The notes under the pieces are model-generated. The model was not told the DNA's origin. It searched no databases and was given only the letters and a program-made list of their open reading frames with translations. A stretch of DNA of 64,000 nucleotides from Rhizobium sp. Leaf371 (GTDB taxonomy: Bacteria; Pseudomonadota; Alphaproteobacteria; Rhizobiales; Rhizobiaceae): the NCBI RefSeq assembly GCF_001424045.1, contig NZ_LMQB01000001.1, positions 2 to 64,001 on the forward strand, read 5' to 3'. Positions within the stretch are counted from its first letter, which is position 1. The number at the start of each line of letters is the position of its first letter. Shown piece after piece: positions 19,401-28,597 of this stretch. The position numbers were made by a program, and so were the translations under genes.

Positions 19401-22400
19401 GACGGAGCTTCTCGCATGGCTGGACGCATATGGAGTTGAAATCGAAAGGCTGCTGAAGGCCGTTCAGGCCGAGAGCAGCGATCTTCTTGCGAGCCATTCC
19501 GAAGCCGTCGAGCTGGTCATCGCTTCCAAACGGCGCCTGACCGGGATGTTCGAAACCATAAAGCGTCTGCTTGACAGCCGGGACGAAATACATGTCCGGC
19601 GGGAAGTCGTGCGCATCGCCGGCGACTGGATGGGGACTGACCTCGCCAGCGTATCCAGGCTCGTTGCGGGCAATATGGCCAAGGCGATAAGGCCGTGGGC
19701 CGGTGGCGCCCGGACCCGTGTCCAGGCATTTCTCGGCGGAGCGATTCCGAGGCTTCCCGGCGGGGCAGGCGCCTTCGCCTTGGCAGGCGACCTGCAAAAA
19801 TCCGCCGAGATCATCGAGTCGTCGAGCGGCGATCCAATGGCAGACTTCGCCCGGATAATCGTCCAGAGCGCCGCTGCTCTCACAAAAATCGCCGAAGTGC
19901 GAGACGGCATTCCAACCCAGGTGCCTGATCTCACAAAAATGGAACTGGTCAAGACATGTAATAATTTGGCGGATTCCATTCGCGCCACGCAAGGCATATT
20001 CCAAACCACGATCCTGCTTCGCCACCACGCGGAAAATACTGGGGATGGCCTCGAAACGCTGCTGAAGGCGATCGACGACGAACTCGCGACCGTCGCGCCG
20101 GACAATCAAAGGATCGTGGGCCTGGTCACAGCTTTCGGCCACGAAGTTCGACGGGTGGCGTCGATAGAAAAGACATTGTTTGCCGCTTTTATCCGAGATG
20201 CCAAGAGCCTGGTCGCATCGCTTTCTCGCCAGGCGGGATTGATCGGGCTGGCTGTACTTGCCGGCGCCCTTGCCGACGCGCTGAAGGGAACGAGGCTGGA
20301 GGCCAGAGCGCAGGCCGTCAAGGACTTCGCGGATCAAAGCGAAGCGGAACTGGCCAAATGGACCCTGCGGTGCGTCAAGTGGGTCGCGGCTTCGGCTGCG
20401 AGCCTCGCGGACCCGTCGTCCAACCTCACTGGCCAACTTCCCGTCCTCGCCGCGCAGATCCGCGAAGCCCGCTACCTTGCGCTGTTCGATCCCGAGCGCA
20501 GCGAACTTGCAGGGAGCATCGATGATCTAGGCCGGAGTCTCGCGGCCGGAACGGGCGGGATCAACCAGTTGGCCACGGCCGTTGCCTCCCTGGCCGAGAG
20601 CACGGCACTCGCACAGCTGGTCGAGATCCTCCAGCCGATCATCGTCGAGCTACGCCTCGACGAGAAGCTTCTAAAGATTGCCCGATCCGCAAGCCAGGTG
20701 ACGATCGATGGTTCTCGGCTTGCATCCCGCGCGCGGGGATTGCCCGGGATGCTCCAGGCGCGCGCCGAAAAAGTGCGGGCGAATGCTGAGCAATATGCCC
20801 TGCAGCAACTCAAGGACATTTTGACGGCCGAGGCCAGCAAGCTTGAAGACAACCAGCGCAAGGTACTAGCCATCGCCGATCCATGGGCTGCAGGGCTCGT
20901 TGACAAGATCCACTCGCTTCATCGAGAGCTCACGGACAATCGCGACAAGGTTTATGGAGAGTTTGCGTTGGGGGCGGGGGCTTTCCTGAAGATCAAGCAG
21001 GCGATCGTCGTCGGGCCGATCCAGCTCGGTGTTAAACCGGAGCCCTTCGACGACCTGCGTCGGGAGCAGGAACTCCTGAGCGAAGTTCAAGTCACCGGTC
21101 ATCCCCTGTCGGACGCAAGCGCGCGAGAGAAGTTGCGGAGCTACCTCGAGAATTATGGCGAAGACAGAGCGGCGCTACAAAAGCTCGGCCGCCAGATCCG
21201 GGCAGTGGCGAGGGATCTCGAGCGCGGCGACTTGCTGACGCTTATCGACGTTGGAGCACTGCGGGAGGAAATCGAAGAACGTATCGCCGAGCTTGTTCCT
21301 CTCAAGCGCACCTTGAAATACCAGCTGGACTTTGCGTTCAAGGATCTTCCCGCGAACCCGATTGCCGAGATTTTCCAACCGAAGCGGGGGGGTCGTTTTT
21401 CCCTGGAGATGGCCGCGACCATCGACCTGTTGAAGTTCGAGACCAAAATGACGGCCCGCGGTCGAATCGACGCATTCGACATCAAGCTTGTCGGAGGCTT
21501 CATCGATGCCTTGACCCTCTCCTTCGAAGGCGCGGAGTTTTCCTTCGACGGCGGCGGGTCGGCGAAGTTCGACGTCTTCTACCGAGACTTCAAGATCGGG
21601 CCTGCCTTGAAGTTCATCGAGGAACTGCAAGCCTGGCTGAAGCCCAACAAGGATGGCAGCGGCTTCTTCATCGAGCCGGCGCGCGGCGTGCCGGGCATCA
21701 AGGCCGGATACGGCATCAGCCTCCCCATCATCATGCTCGGCAACGTTTCGTTCTCCAATATTTCGTTGAACACGGCCGTCATTCTACCGTTCGATGGCAG
21801 CGAGGCCCTGTTCGAGATATCGCTCGGCCGCCCGACTTCGCTCTTCCGCATCGCCGCTTCACCTTACGCAGGCGGTGGGTTCCTTGCGGTGACCGCCAAT
21901 GTGGATGGGGTCAAGGGCTTTGAGATGTCGCTTGCCTTCGGGGGCGGGGGAGCGTTCCAGGCAGGGCCACTTGTCGGCCAGGGCTTCATCGATACCGGCA
22001 TCTACATCCGCACGATGACGCTGTCGAACGGCAAGCGCATTACGGATCTCTACGGAACATTCTATGCCGGGGGGGCCGCATCCATCTGGATCTTCCATTT
22101 CGCCGCCTCGCTCTACGTCAGGCTTGGCATGACCGGCGGCACCGGGAGCATGGAGGGGGTTGCGATCTTCACCTTCTCCTTCTCGATGGGGATCGTCGAC
22201 TACGACTATCGCTGCGAGATGCGAAAGTCGCAGGGCGCGCTGAGCAATGGCTCGACGCAATCGATCGCGCCTGACCGCCGTCCTTCGCGCGCACCCATCA
22301 CGATCGACCACGACCCCAACGAGCTTATCGACCCAATGGTGACGGATTCGACGACATCAACGATCGACAGGCTGACGCACACCAGGCGCAAGACCAAGGG

Positions 22401-22452
22401 TCTTGAGCAGGACCCCAATAAATTCATGGATTATTTCGACCTCCTAATTTGA
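13429..22452 (+). CDS. Giant 3007-aa Tat-exported protein of unknown function
   Basis: The N-terminus has a twin-arginine signal: SRRGFLLG (residues 10-17), a hydrophobic stretch and an Ala-rich end before EAPDSD. AGGAGGGGGC lies just before the ATG. Three zones are visible. Residues about 35-1670 are strand-rich and mixed. Residues about 1673-2630 are long, mostly amphipathic helices rich in Ala, Leu, Glu and Arg. Residues about 2640-2960 are glycine and phenylalanine rich strands, including SPYAGGGFLAVT and FGGGGAFQAGPL. The tail (2960-3007) is polar. No catalytic motif was found. The frame is intact over 9 kb, so it is under selection. Export by Tat implies folding in the cytoplasm first. 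It is followed 12 bases later by the 1770-aa gene. Confidence 0.75.
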   Translation: MDNRQGLEISRRGFLLGVASLPVAQEALAAEAPDSDTDLIFDLSPDEATVRVVRVARPAFESNDAGAAEGSKSADLSRQWQAWELHASAFGKNAFFDLEPRTLIDKDLEAAHALAVRDVSYGELAGGTVILRFYESDQGGRHWRVGMITDVWHSERGGRKQYHVAAKDGQPLSEMAKADGAARLSMTLTPARINKTFELLADGLIRCDAGISTVALDGAMNWHVNGLLSTFDGKVRLGDLTFGWQQESISASTAEARASTEALFLATAEVVKMEPLPLGTSKELPLTIHADSGGEGANFTLIGRTRKLAAFSSRDPSQSGPQAAAVAWIQPVAGQITTDRPAASAPIASFATLPFHEATISQTLSLSSKGTPRRTAFWGDAGLLHKTRPKDFVDPDPGDDSIGEVNTRIGRVRYRQVPAEKPGAETKDSLRTRIGKIISAALGDRSGVLQNTLYAAGDGRPSVVRRFSADLHLVGLDAALPDVQDSQLQFDPTLLRLAFTDGVSLTAKPGVPFYEQALAEPPAFIWLGPAAAGLPVARFDLLRAALKARGDRDLVDLTFRFADMRLDFTSTGLGYQRQIKPRADDCGVRSAVDGTVIDNRPILSVEFAPQHVMEEAFFQLEPPPLPDAPTFLERGDPGVKTPPKFMESAAAVLARLDVIPDEEGRRNFRIEVQARKIAMEVASRLGASTPSPLTFEHFAGLFGAVATVLPRDQKVYIGPLGLDPDGMDIARRERDKVLSQALAAAPAAIEKDASDLLSRKYSGTGGNPDAPDLTEALRREREIENELPVYRLWRDCWRDTVLDQKGSGAPLEWLMDGNRPKDGKFGTGDRFDKATKDKAVKLMIDRLSGQEEIPELAKARHSGPTFLAFHINCTPSAQDDPETNCLPAASGSSPKAPGGLGTSFSAFPFTFEALTDWSHHEPAVTRRARNIYSPTAGGELPPVADRAGDLDLNKMLVFQGISEAPHQTASQRMREIQASVNETPAPFETHIEIPSRVILSTAQDAVWSTKRRRPSPRRPTGAGACKAPSPVAQRQAPGQMPRSEFTAEPLWSARLMTTDGLRGLKPGVRVVDSPDFRPGALSRSEYPVGNETDRIPGEASPPRGKYAPWTLGRDQWEGGMQAQVCKQEEQGGTPRTGLVGWICAQFDIRSKLPDDVRFFRSSLDAYDRHELVLLSSTYGLPVLPAGNAAGGSQFKPNPEFVLVDGTGEQAVYVPKTLDLNELTLTALGGSLDHDTIFVPPAPARGSISGKAFFDGLSIERWQHKTVLGRDIIATVVYSGFLFPFGHKASLVKVTERVFHRSKSGEIKAPLRQRMFIRVSDPDKVYPAVGHPNEGRRWCGRTVKLITKTTPDIVDPMISTTGIASNAGPGDVELNGRIKFSGSGLAFWPKTSLSDSGLVSFDLEIDGRPTSLPLMFVDKATTQYDGSVKTVVDHYNQFSSATRAVGDEDARCKVQMGGQTLEFAPSKVSGDTTFATDTIVLRAEARYAGDGSVSWSQDNTEYGNIQALESASQPPFYPIMGAAHIRIEQVETLTGETGRSVRVKYDGHYVRNGFAVDQSTTSSAVQNPAEVFLCIADHAPPRLGMGAKGEQAGALAQPNALIAALGRKSGPLGGTEPSYSLRPGFSTKLFVALTPSDPRQPAEEMFSLAEHFSMGTTTLTKAGEGSTAASTTYKDFFADDAKLLGVIKLRDLIDFLDISGATDALPVLKEAVEFGTEALASLQSGARDGLDLVRREILVPLRELTRRVREQWADLDRRLREKQRGLDTGSLATGPLSVKTIYPEIDAGLASLDEALDRAIANEDPVLALAMLAEVHEAGKSLGRQLAVIASNPIERVEAEIRRRIDAFTADVSRLVNVVVSQVRIWADAVKATLTEQVFTLVDDLFQDGTDAFLAFLGLPLPLEIIDRTANAISDANAAAVLVDNLRPILGRLDGGSIKATVRDQLRAVQADPSKAKAAVIRICEAVYQSAKTQLDEARAELKKSSLSDELKTELLAWLDAYGVEIERLLKAVQAESSDLLASHSEAVELVIASKRRLTGMFETIKRLLDSRDEIHVRREVVRIAGDWMGTDLASVSRLVAGNMAKAIRPWAGGARTRVQAFLGGAIPRLPGGAGAFALAGDLQKSAEIIESSSGDPMADFARIIVQSAAALTKIAEVRDGIPTQVPDLTKMELVKTCNNLADSIRATQGIFQTTILLRHHAENTGDGLETLLKAIDDELATVAPDNQRIVGLVTAFGHEVRRVASIEKTLFAAFIRDAKSLVASLSRQAGLIGLAVLAGALADALKGTRLEARAQAVKDFADQSEAELAKWTLRCVKWVAASAASLADPSSNLTGQLPVLAAQIREARYLALFDPERSELAGSIDDLGRSLAAGTGGINQLATAVASLAESTALAQLVEILQPIIVELRLDEKLLKIARSASQVTIDGSRLASRARGLPGMLQARAEKVRANAEQYALQQLKDILTAEASKLEDNQRKVLAIADPWAAGLVDKIHSLHRELTDNRDKVYGEFALGAGAFLKIKQAIVVGPIQLGVKPEPFDDLRREQELLSEVQVTGHPLSDASAREKLRSYLENYGEDRAALQKLGRQIRAVARDLERGDLLTLIDVGALREEIEERIAELVPLKRTLKYQLDFAFKDLPANPIAEIFQPKRGGRFSLEMAATIDLLKFETKMTARGRIDAFDIKLVGGFIDALTLSFEGAEFSFDGGGSAKFDVFYRDFKIGPALKFIEELQAWLKPNKDGSGFFIEPARGVPGIKAGYGISLPIIMLGNVSFSNISLNTAVILPFDGSEALFEISLGRPTSLFRIAASPYAGGGFLAVTANVDGVKGFEMSLAFGGGGAFQAGPLVGQGFIDTGIYIRTMTLSNGKRITDLYGTFYAGGAASIWIFHFAASLYVRLGMTGGTGSMEGVAIFTFSFSMGIVDYDYRCEMRKSQGALSNGSTQSIAPDRRPSRAPITIDHDPNELIDPMVTDSTTSTIDRLTHTRRKTKGLEQDPNKFMDYFDLLI

Positions 22453-22464
22453 GAAGGCGTGGTG

Positions 22465-25400
22465 ATGAGTGTAGCCGTAAAACCCTATCTTCGGGCGATA
22501 GCAAGTGGACGAGAACCCTCCGGCGACCTGCGGATCACGTTGCTGGTCTCGCCTGTCTTCCAGGAGACCCCCGACACATCGACAATCAGCCTGCACGCCT
22601 GGCCAGAAGAGATCCGGACCTATTTTGCAAAGAAGCCGGAAGCCGCTGACAAATATCGGATTAAAATCGACTTTGACGACGGGACCACGGTGCAACCTGT
22701 GCCGGCCGTCGTAGACTACCTTGAGAGTTCAAAGGACCTATCGGCGGTCTACGCGGGCATCAACAAGGCATGGCAGGGGGCAGTCGCCGCCGACCCTGAC
22801 GACGCGGTGTGGAAGAGCCTTGCCACGACGATCAGGCACTCCTTGCAGTCTGCGTCGACGAAAGGCGCGATAACCGATGCAAATCCAAAGGCACCCGGCA
22901 CAGACGACGGCAAGCATCCCGCGATCGCCGCGAGCGAGGTCGCGGGCGGTGTCATAAGCATCACCTCGGTGATCCCGGTGAAACAAGGCGACATTGCCTT
23001 CCACAAGGAATTTGAGCGCGCGGCAGCCGTCGCCCGAAGGCTTGCAGGACTGGCGCAGCCAGAAACAGACCCAGAGCCCGAAATGCGTGGCGCTTCCGCC
23101 GGCGTGGCGGAAAGGTCCGCCGATGATCTGCGCAAGGAGCGGTGGGAGCTGGAATTCGACAAGCTTGTCATGGACACCGCCAAAGACCGCAAGAACGCGA
23201 ATGACTGGTGGAAAGGCGAGAAATGCGCGGCGGCCGATGAAAAGGATCATGCAGCCCTTGTCGCGGAAGTCGTCGCAGGGACCTCCAAGGAAGCTGCCGA
23301 CGCGGTATCCAGCCACAGATACGGTTATCATCCGCAAACGGATGCGGGCCCGCCCAAGCAAGTGGGCGAAGATGCAACCAAAGACCAGGCAGCGAATGCA
23401 AAGCTGCGCATGGCGCTGGCGGCTTATTACGCAATCAGCTCGTCTCCGGCGTGGAGCCGTCTTTTTGGTTTCGCGGTCGATGTCGTCGTACGCAGCAAGG
23501 ATATTCCAGCAGACCTGTCCGGAAAGCTCAAGGTGACTGTCAAGGCCGACAAGATACCGGGACTTCCGGTTGTCAGCACCTGGGCGAAGTTGGAGAAAAC
23601 TGGCTTCTGGCCGACCACCAGCATCGATACGTGCACGGACATTCGAGACGGCTTCATTGACTTGAACACGAAAACCGACACAGGCGATCCCAGGCACGAG
23701 CTCGTCACGCTTGATGTGCGCAGGGCTGTGGAGGTCGACCGGTTCTATGGGTCCGTCGCTAATGAACGGCCGCAGCTCTTCAAGTCATCGGGCCTGACAC
23801 TGATCGACCGGGGGCGGGCGCGCGCAATGGTGCGAACGCTTTCACGCGCGAAACAGGCGTGCGACGCGTGTGGGGACTCTGGCCCGTTCGAGATCGACGC
23901 GGAAGACCTCATGGTTGGAATGCGCCTGCAAATCGGCCTGGTGCGCAAGGACATGACACATTGGCGCAGCCTTGCCGAACGCAGCGTCGACTATCGCCTG
24001 GATGGAGACGCCAATCCCGCCAAGACGGCCCGGTTGATCGAAATAATGCTTGGCAAGAAGGGCACGCCGCGCCGTCGGATGATTGATCAATCCATCCTGA
24101 CGACTGCGACGCGGCTTGTCCCTGTCACGGGCACGGGGGAGGGGGTCGAGCGAGAAGCGATTGTCGAGCAGGCGCTGGGAACCTGGGATGGCTCGCCGAT
24201 GGCGGTCTATTGTGGCGAAGATTCTCGCGCATTGGACGCCGGAGACGTGCTCGAGCTTGGAGTATCGACCGAGCTCGACTTGCCGACGCAGCGTGATCTC
24301 AGGCTACCGCCGCTGCGCTATGGCGAAACGTATCGGAAACTTGCCCGTCCAGTGTACCCCGGTGGGGTGTCGATCGTAGCGGGCAGTATAGACGAACGAT
24401 ATGCGACGCCGGCACGCCGCTTCCTGCGGCACGAGGCTCTGGGCGCCCCCATCGTCCTGCTGCCGGAGGCCATTGCCGTCGGCAGCCGGCCATCGCCAAT
24501 GGACTTCGAGCGTCACCTCTCTGCGATCCTGCGCTCGGCAGGCGGCGTGATTGGAAATGATCCGGAGGACCTCAAGACTGCGGAGCCATTCATCAAGGGG
24601 CGCCAGTATGTCCCGCTCTCGACGCGGCTGAGTGGTCCAGACACCATCCGGGTGATCATCCCACCGGAAGCGTCGCTCGACGAATTGTTGCGGCACAGCA
24701 GTCTCGACGTGTTGGGGACGCGGGCGGCGATGTTAGAGGGCGGCTTGAAGAAAGTCGCTTTCGGTCTTCCTCCCCGCTTTTCTTCGCAAGACAAGCCGGC
24801 GCCGCGATTTCCGTCCTTGGTAACGAAAAGCCGCCCCGGGTTCGATGACGGAAAGATCGACCTGAGCCGCGCTCTTGGCTGGTCAGAGCAACAATCACGC
24901 CGAGCGCCCGACGGGTCGGACGGAGCGCAGGGAACCGGTGTTTTTACAGGTCGGAGCCGGACCAGCCATCAGCACGCCCCCTTCAGGCCAGATCCCGCCG
25001 CCGAGGAGATGTTCATCCGGTTCCGCTACACCGGCACGAGCGTGGTGGCTGGCGATGCGGTTGTTGTCGAGAACGACAAGCTTGGTGCCTATCCCAACCG
25101 CAAGCCCGTCGTCCTACAGGTTCGAAAGTCAAACCAGACACGTGCCAATCCGAAAAGCGGTCGTCCGGTGACGCGCATTTCGGCATCGACATACGACGGA
25201 ATCAGGATTGGTGCGCCCGGCGGCGAGCCCGTCGTCGTCGTCGAGATCGAACTGTTGCGAGGCGACGATTTCGAAGCCGATGTCTTCTATCTGCCGTCTG
25301 CAGAACAGCTTGCCAAAAAATTTGCCCTGATCGAGACGCTCGGTGCGCTCGCCCTAGCTCATCAGGGCAAGGGGCCAGCGACGAAAGCCGGCATGACACA

Positions 25401-27777
25401 GGCTGACAAGCCAGCCGTCGATCCCGGAATTTCGGATTGTCTCAAACTCCTGTTGGCAAAAGCCGAGACCCCCGGCGGGACGCCGACCACGCGTGGGCTC
25501 GCCGTCCCTTCGAACCTCAAGGACGTGGCTGACGTGGTCGTCGACAAGATCAAGTCTCAGACGAATATCCCCGAGCTTTCCGCCTTCGAAACCATTCGCC
25601 TTGCGCATGCGGTCAATCGTCCTTTCGCCGCACCTCAGTTGCAGGGCATTTCGCTTCTGCGACCTGCTGCACGAAAGGGGTTGGGACAGGACCTGCCTGC
25701 GGCCGGGACGCTGCGCTCCCGCAAATGGGAAGAACAGTCAAAAATTGTTGAAGAGGCGGGCACGAACGTCGCCTTGACCAAGGATTACCTGCTGAGGGGG
25801 CAGCTGAAATTTCACGCATCCACTACCGGGACCATTGAAATCGAAGCCGAAACGGTTTCGCCCCGCGACCCGGTGTTCGACAATCCGGAACGAAAGCGGT
25901 CTCTGCGCGCCCGCCTGGCGGGGACATGGCCAAGGCGCTTCGACCTGAATGGCGATCGCGCAGACGCTACCGTTCGCGATGTCTATGGCTTCCAGGATAT
26001 CGATCCCGTCACGGGCAAAGTCTCACTGGCGACGTCGCGCGTCACCTTGCTGCGCATCGAATTCCTGGGGCATCCAGCCAATCTTCCCGCAGATATCCTC
26101 AAGGGCATAGACGCCGGTGGAATGGCAGCGATCGACCTGGCATTCGTCCATGCCTTGGCGCGATCGGGCGAGGTGATCGTCGACGAACATGGCCTGCCAC
26201 TCCTCAAGGCACTGCAGGTCCATGCATTTCCAGACGGAAGAGCGCGAGAACTTCTCCTGCGCCCCATTTCCTATTCCCGGTTCGCAACCGACTTCCAGAC
26301 CGCACCCTTCTGGGATGGCGAAAAGGCCAGGTCGCGGGTGCTGCTGCGGCAGGAGCTGCAGCAGCAAGAGTTAAGGCAACGCGGCGAAACGCAGCGCGTC
26401 TGGTTGCCGTCGACGGTCCGGCCAGCCAAGTGCGACGCGGAGGCACCCGTTCCGATGATCTCCATCGAACGAAAGCCAAGGCATGGCGAGGGTGCCGAGA
26501 CGGTCTTCGAGCTAATCCGTCACGCGAAAACCCGGGTGTATCTCAAGCGCAGCTGGTATTCCTCCGGGCAGGGCGAGCGCGTAGGTCTGGTTGTCTGGCC
26601 ACCAACGATCTTCTCCGCCAAGGCACCGACGGAGTTGAACAAGGTTGTCCTGGATCATCGGGCCGGCCAACTGGACGTCACGAACCTTGTCGATGCAGAC
26701 TTGGGGGTAGCTGGCTCGTTCATCACCCGTTGGGGAGGCGACCCGATCAGGGAGGACCGTGCGCCATCGAAGGAAACATTGATGTCGAAATCCGTGTTCA
26801 TCGACGCCGATCTCGATGACGTGGCCCGAGCATCGAACCCGCATGATCCCGAAGTTCGCGAAAACGTGGCCGTTCCCATTCGGCTGCCAGGCCGCACAGA
26901 CGACAGTCCTGATGCATTTGTCCCGTTGAAGGCGAGCCTGCTCACTTACGTTCCATGCTTCGATACAGATCGGGAAGAGTGGTTTGTCGATATCGACCTG
27001 ACAACCGAAAACGCCACGAACCCGTTCGTTCGGTTTGGTTTGGTGCGCTTCCAGGCAAACAGCATACTGGGCGACATCAGGGTTTCGGAACCCATCGTGG
27101 TTTGGAGCCAGTTGCTTCCTGACCGCAATCTCAAGGTTAAAACCACGATGGCGAACGGGACGTTGACGGTATCGAACCTGACGCTGACAGGTCCAGCATC
27201 GGTTGGCATCAGGGAACTGGATATCAGTGCCGAGGCTCGGGACGCACTCAGGAAACAGCGTATCGACGATCCGAACAGGAACCTGCGAACGCCGTTCGTG
27301 CGAACGTGGCTGGTCCACGAGGTTTCAGACACAAGCGGTGTCCGCAGATCGCCGGTACACCCGCGCGACGTTCGCTATGAGATGCGGGGAGACAATACCA
27401 AGAACATTCAAACGATCTGGGAGTTTCACGACATCAGCGTGGACGCGGCCCGGCTCGAGGAACTAGGAGAGGGTAAAATCTACGTCTATGTCGAAGAGCG
27501 CGATCGCAGAATGCCTGCGACATATATTGACTACCCAAAGCCTAGAGCGCCTTCCGGTCAGCCGAGCCAGTCGATGGCGGGCAAAGAATCGAAAGACCCC
27601 ACCAGAGTCATCGAGCCGCATTCCAGCCACGATACGCGGTCCAGCCATCGAACGGCTCGCGAGCCGGTGACCGAGGTCGACATGTTCAACAACTCAACCT
27701 TCGTCGCATCTGGCCCCAGCTTCTCCGCGAGGATCGAGATCCACGATATTCAGCGACCTGGTAGTAAACCACGCTAA
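22465..27777 (+). CDS. Giant 1770-aa protein of unknown function
   Basis: ATG 22465 lies seven bases after GAGAAGG, which itself begins inside the stop codon of the 3007-aa gene. The two genes therefore form one operon and are probably made together. There is no signal peptide, so unless it is carried out with its partner the protein is cytoplasmic. Composition is mixed alpha/beta, with a single CDACGDSGPF stretch near residue 470 and no recognised domain. The C-terminal 80 residues are Ser/His rich (SSHDTRSSHRTA) and look disordered. The intact frame and host-like GC usage argue for a real function. I cannot assign one. Confidence 0.72.
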   Translation: MSVAVKPYLRAIASGREPSGDLRITLLVSPVFQETPDTSTISLHAWPEEIRTYFAKKPEAADKYRIKIDFDDGTTVQPVPAVVDYLESSKDLSAVYAGINKAWQGAVAADPDDAVWKSLATTIRHSLQSASTKGAITDANPKAPGTDDGKHPAIAASEVAGGVISITSVIPVKQGDIAFHKEFERAAAVARRLAGLAQPETDPEPEMRGASAGVAERSADDLRKERWELEFDKLVMDTAKDRKNANDWWKGEKCAAADEKDHAALVAEVVAGTSKEAADAVSSHRYGYHPQTDAGPPKQVGEDATKDQAANAKLRMALAAYYAISSSPAWSRLFGFAVDVVVRSKDIPADLSGKLKVTVKADKIPGLPVVSTWAKLEKTGFWPTTSIDTCTDIRDGFIDLNTKTDTGDPRHELVTLDVRRAVEVDRFYGSVANERPQLFKSSGLTLIDRGRARAMVRTLSRAKQACDACGDSGPFEIDAEDLMVGMRLQIGLVRKDMTHWRSLAERSVDYRLDGDANPAKTARLIEIMLGKKGTPRRRMIDQSILTTATRLVPVTGTGEGVEREAIVEQALGTWDGSPMAVYCGEDSRALDAGDVLELGVSTELDLPTQRDLRLPPLRYGETYRKLARPVYPGGVSIVAGSIDERYATPARRFLRHEALGAPIVLLPEAIAVGSRPSPMDFERHLSAILRSAGGVIGNDPEDLKTAEPFIKGRQYVPLSTRLSGPDTIRVIIPPEASLDELLRHSSLDVLGTRAAMLEGGLKKVAFGLPPRFSSQDKPAPRFPSLVTKSRPGFDDGKIDLSRALGWSEQQSRRAPDGSDGAQGTGVFTGRSRTSHQHAPFRPDPAAEEMFIRFRYTGTSVVAGDAVVVENDKLGAYPNRKPVVLQVRKSNQTRANPKSGRPVTRISASTYDGIRIGAPGGEPVVVVEIELLRGDDFEADVFYLPSAEQLAKKFALIETLGALALAHQGKGPATKAGMTQADKPAVDPGISDCLKLLLAKAETPGGTPTTRGLAVPSNLKDVADVVVDKIKSQTNIPELSAFETIRLAHAVNRPFAAPQLQGISLLRPAARKGLGQDLPAAGTLRSRKWEEQSKIVEEAGTNVALTKDYLLRGQLKFHASTTGTIEIEAETVSPRDPVFDNPERKRSLRARLAGTWPRRFDLNGDRADATVRDVYGFQDIDPVTGKVSLATSRVTLLRIEFLGHPANLPADILKGIDAGGMAAIDLAFVHALARSGEVIVDEHGLPLLKALQVHAFPDGRARELLLRPISYSRFATDFQTAPFWDGEKARSRVLLRQELQQQELRQRGETQRVWLPSTVRPAKCDAEAPVPMISIERKPRHGEGAETVFELIRHAKTRVYLKRSWYSSGQGERVGLVVWPPTIFSAKAPTELNKVVLDHRAGQLDVTNLVDADLGVAGSFITRWGGDPIREDRAPSKETLMSKSVFIDADLDDVARASNPHDPEVRENVAVPIRLPGRTDDSPDAFVPLKASLLTYVPCFDTDREEWFVDIDLTTENATNPFVRFGLVRFQANSILGDIRVSEPIVVWSQLLPDRNLKVKTTMANGTLTVSNLTLTGPASVGIRELDISAEARDALRKQRIDDPNRNLRTPFVRTWLVHEVSDTSGVRRSPVHPRDVRYEMRGDNTKNIQTIWEFHDISVDAARLEELGEGKIYVYVEERDRRMPATYIDYPKPRAPSGQPSQSMAGKESKDPTRVIEPHSSHDTRSSHRTAREPVTEVDMFNNSTFVASGPSFSARIEIHDIQRPGSKPR

Positions 27778-27850
27778 CCCAATTCAGGCGAAACATTGCA
27801 AGCAGGATACAAACCCGATGGAACGGTCAATCAGCAGAATGGAGCTTTAC

Positions 27851-28183
27851 ATGTCGAAGATGCTTTTACTTGTACCGGCCATGCTCTGCCTTTCGTACGC
27901 AGGAGCCGCGAGCGCGGCGCCAGCGTGCAAGACAAGCTTTCGAAACGATAGCCTCGGCGACAAGGAAGCCGTTATCAAATGCAGCCATGACGGCAGCGCC
28001 AAGCCCAGCTATATGTGCGGCTTTACGTGGGAACTGGAAAATGTGAAGGGCGGCAAGAGGACCCTTACCGGCAACTTCACCGTCATTAAGAACGAAAAGG
28101 ACGTCGAGAAATACACCGACAATCGAGTGGGAGATGAGAGGATTGAGCGGGAAGTCTCGCCGGCCAAGATAAGCTGCAAATAG
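27851..28183 (+). CDS. Small secreted cysteine-containing protein
   Basis: 110 aa. ATG 27851 lies six bases after GGAG. The first 23 residues are a signal peptide (MSKMLLLVPAMLCLSY then AGAASA). The mature protein has four cysteines (PACK, IKCSH, YMCGF, ISCK), enough for two disulfides in the periplasm or outside. The rest is lysine rich and strand-like. It follows the giant pair by 73 bases on the same strand, so it may be the third gene of the operon. Longer in-frame starts at 27,818 and 27,839 would spoil the signal peptide. Confidence 0.62.
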   Translation: MSKMLLLVPAMLCLSYAGAASAAPACKTSFRNDSLGDKEAVIKCSHDGSAKPSYMCGFTWELENVKGGKRTLTGNFTVIKNEKDVEKYTDNRVGDERIEREVSPAKISCK

Positions 28184-28270
28184 CGCGGATAGACCAGGTG
28201 TCTGGAGGCGCGTGCGGCGCTGACTGCCGGCAGCTTTTTACATTAGGGAATGACCAACGGAGGTAATGTC

Positions 28271-28597
28271 GTGGCAGTTTTCAAGCTGAGGCTGGTGAGG
28301 CCAACAAAGCACACTGTACTAGAATTGACCGAAGGACTTCCGTTGATGAAAGGATCGTGGCGGAGGCTCGTTCCGGACTCCAATTCTTCACTACAAGCAA
28401 ATTCCGGAGAATGGGAAAACTGGGTTCTTGGATCTCCGGGCGGTGGCCAGAATATCCGGCTCTATGACGGTTCCGCAACAAAATCAGCAGTGCTGAAAAA
28501 CTACACTACGGGGACAATATCAGGAAAGGCGGAAATCATTCTTCCAGGATTCGGAGGGGAATTTGGCGATGACGATTTTGACTGGTTTGTTTCATAG
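28271..28597 (+). CDS. Small acidic protein, unknown
   Basis: 108 aa from GTG 28271, eight bases after GGAGG. An ATG at 28250 is in frame but has a weaker site. No signal peptide. Sequence is strand-like with a glycine-rich middle (GSPGGGQNIRLYDG) and an acidic end (FGGEFGDDDFDW). Same direction as the giant pair and the small secreted protein, with 87 bases before it. Function unknown. Confidence 0.55.
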   Translation: MAVFKLRLVRPTKHTVLELTEGLPLMKGSWRRLVPDSNSSLQANSGEWENWVLGSPGGGQNIRLYDGSATKSAVLKNYTTGTISGKAEIILPGFGGEFGDDDFDWFVS

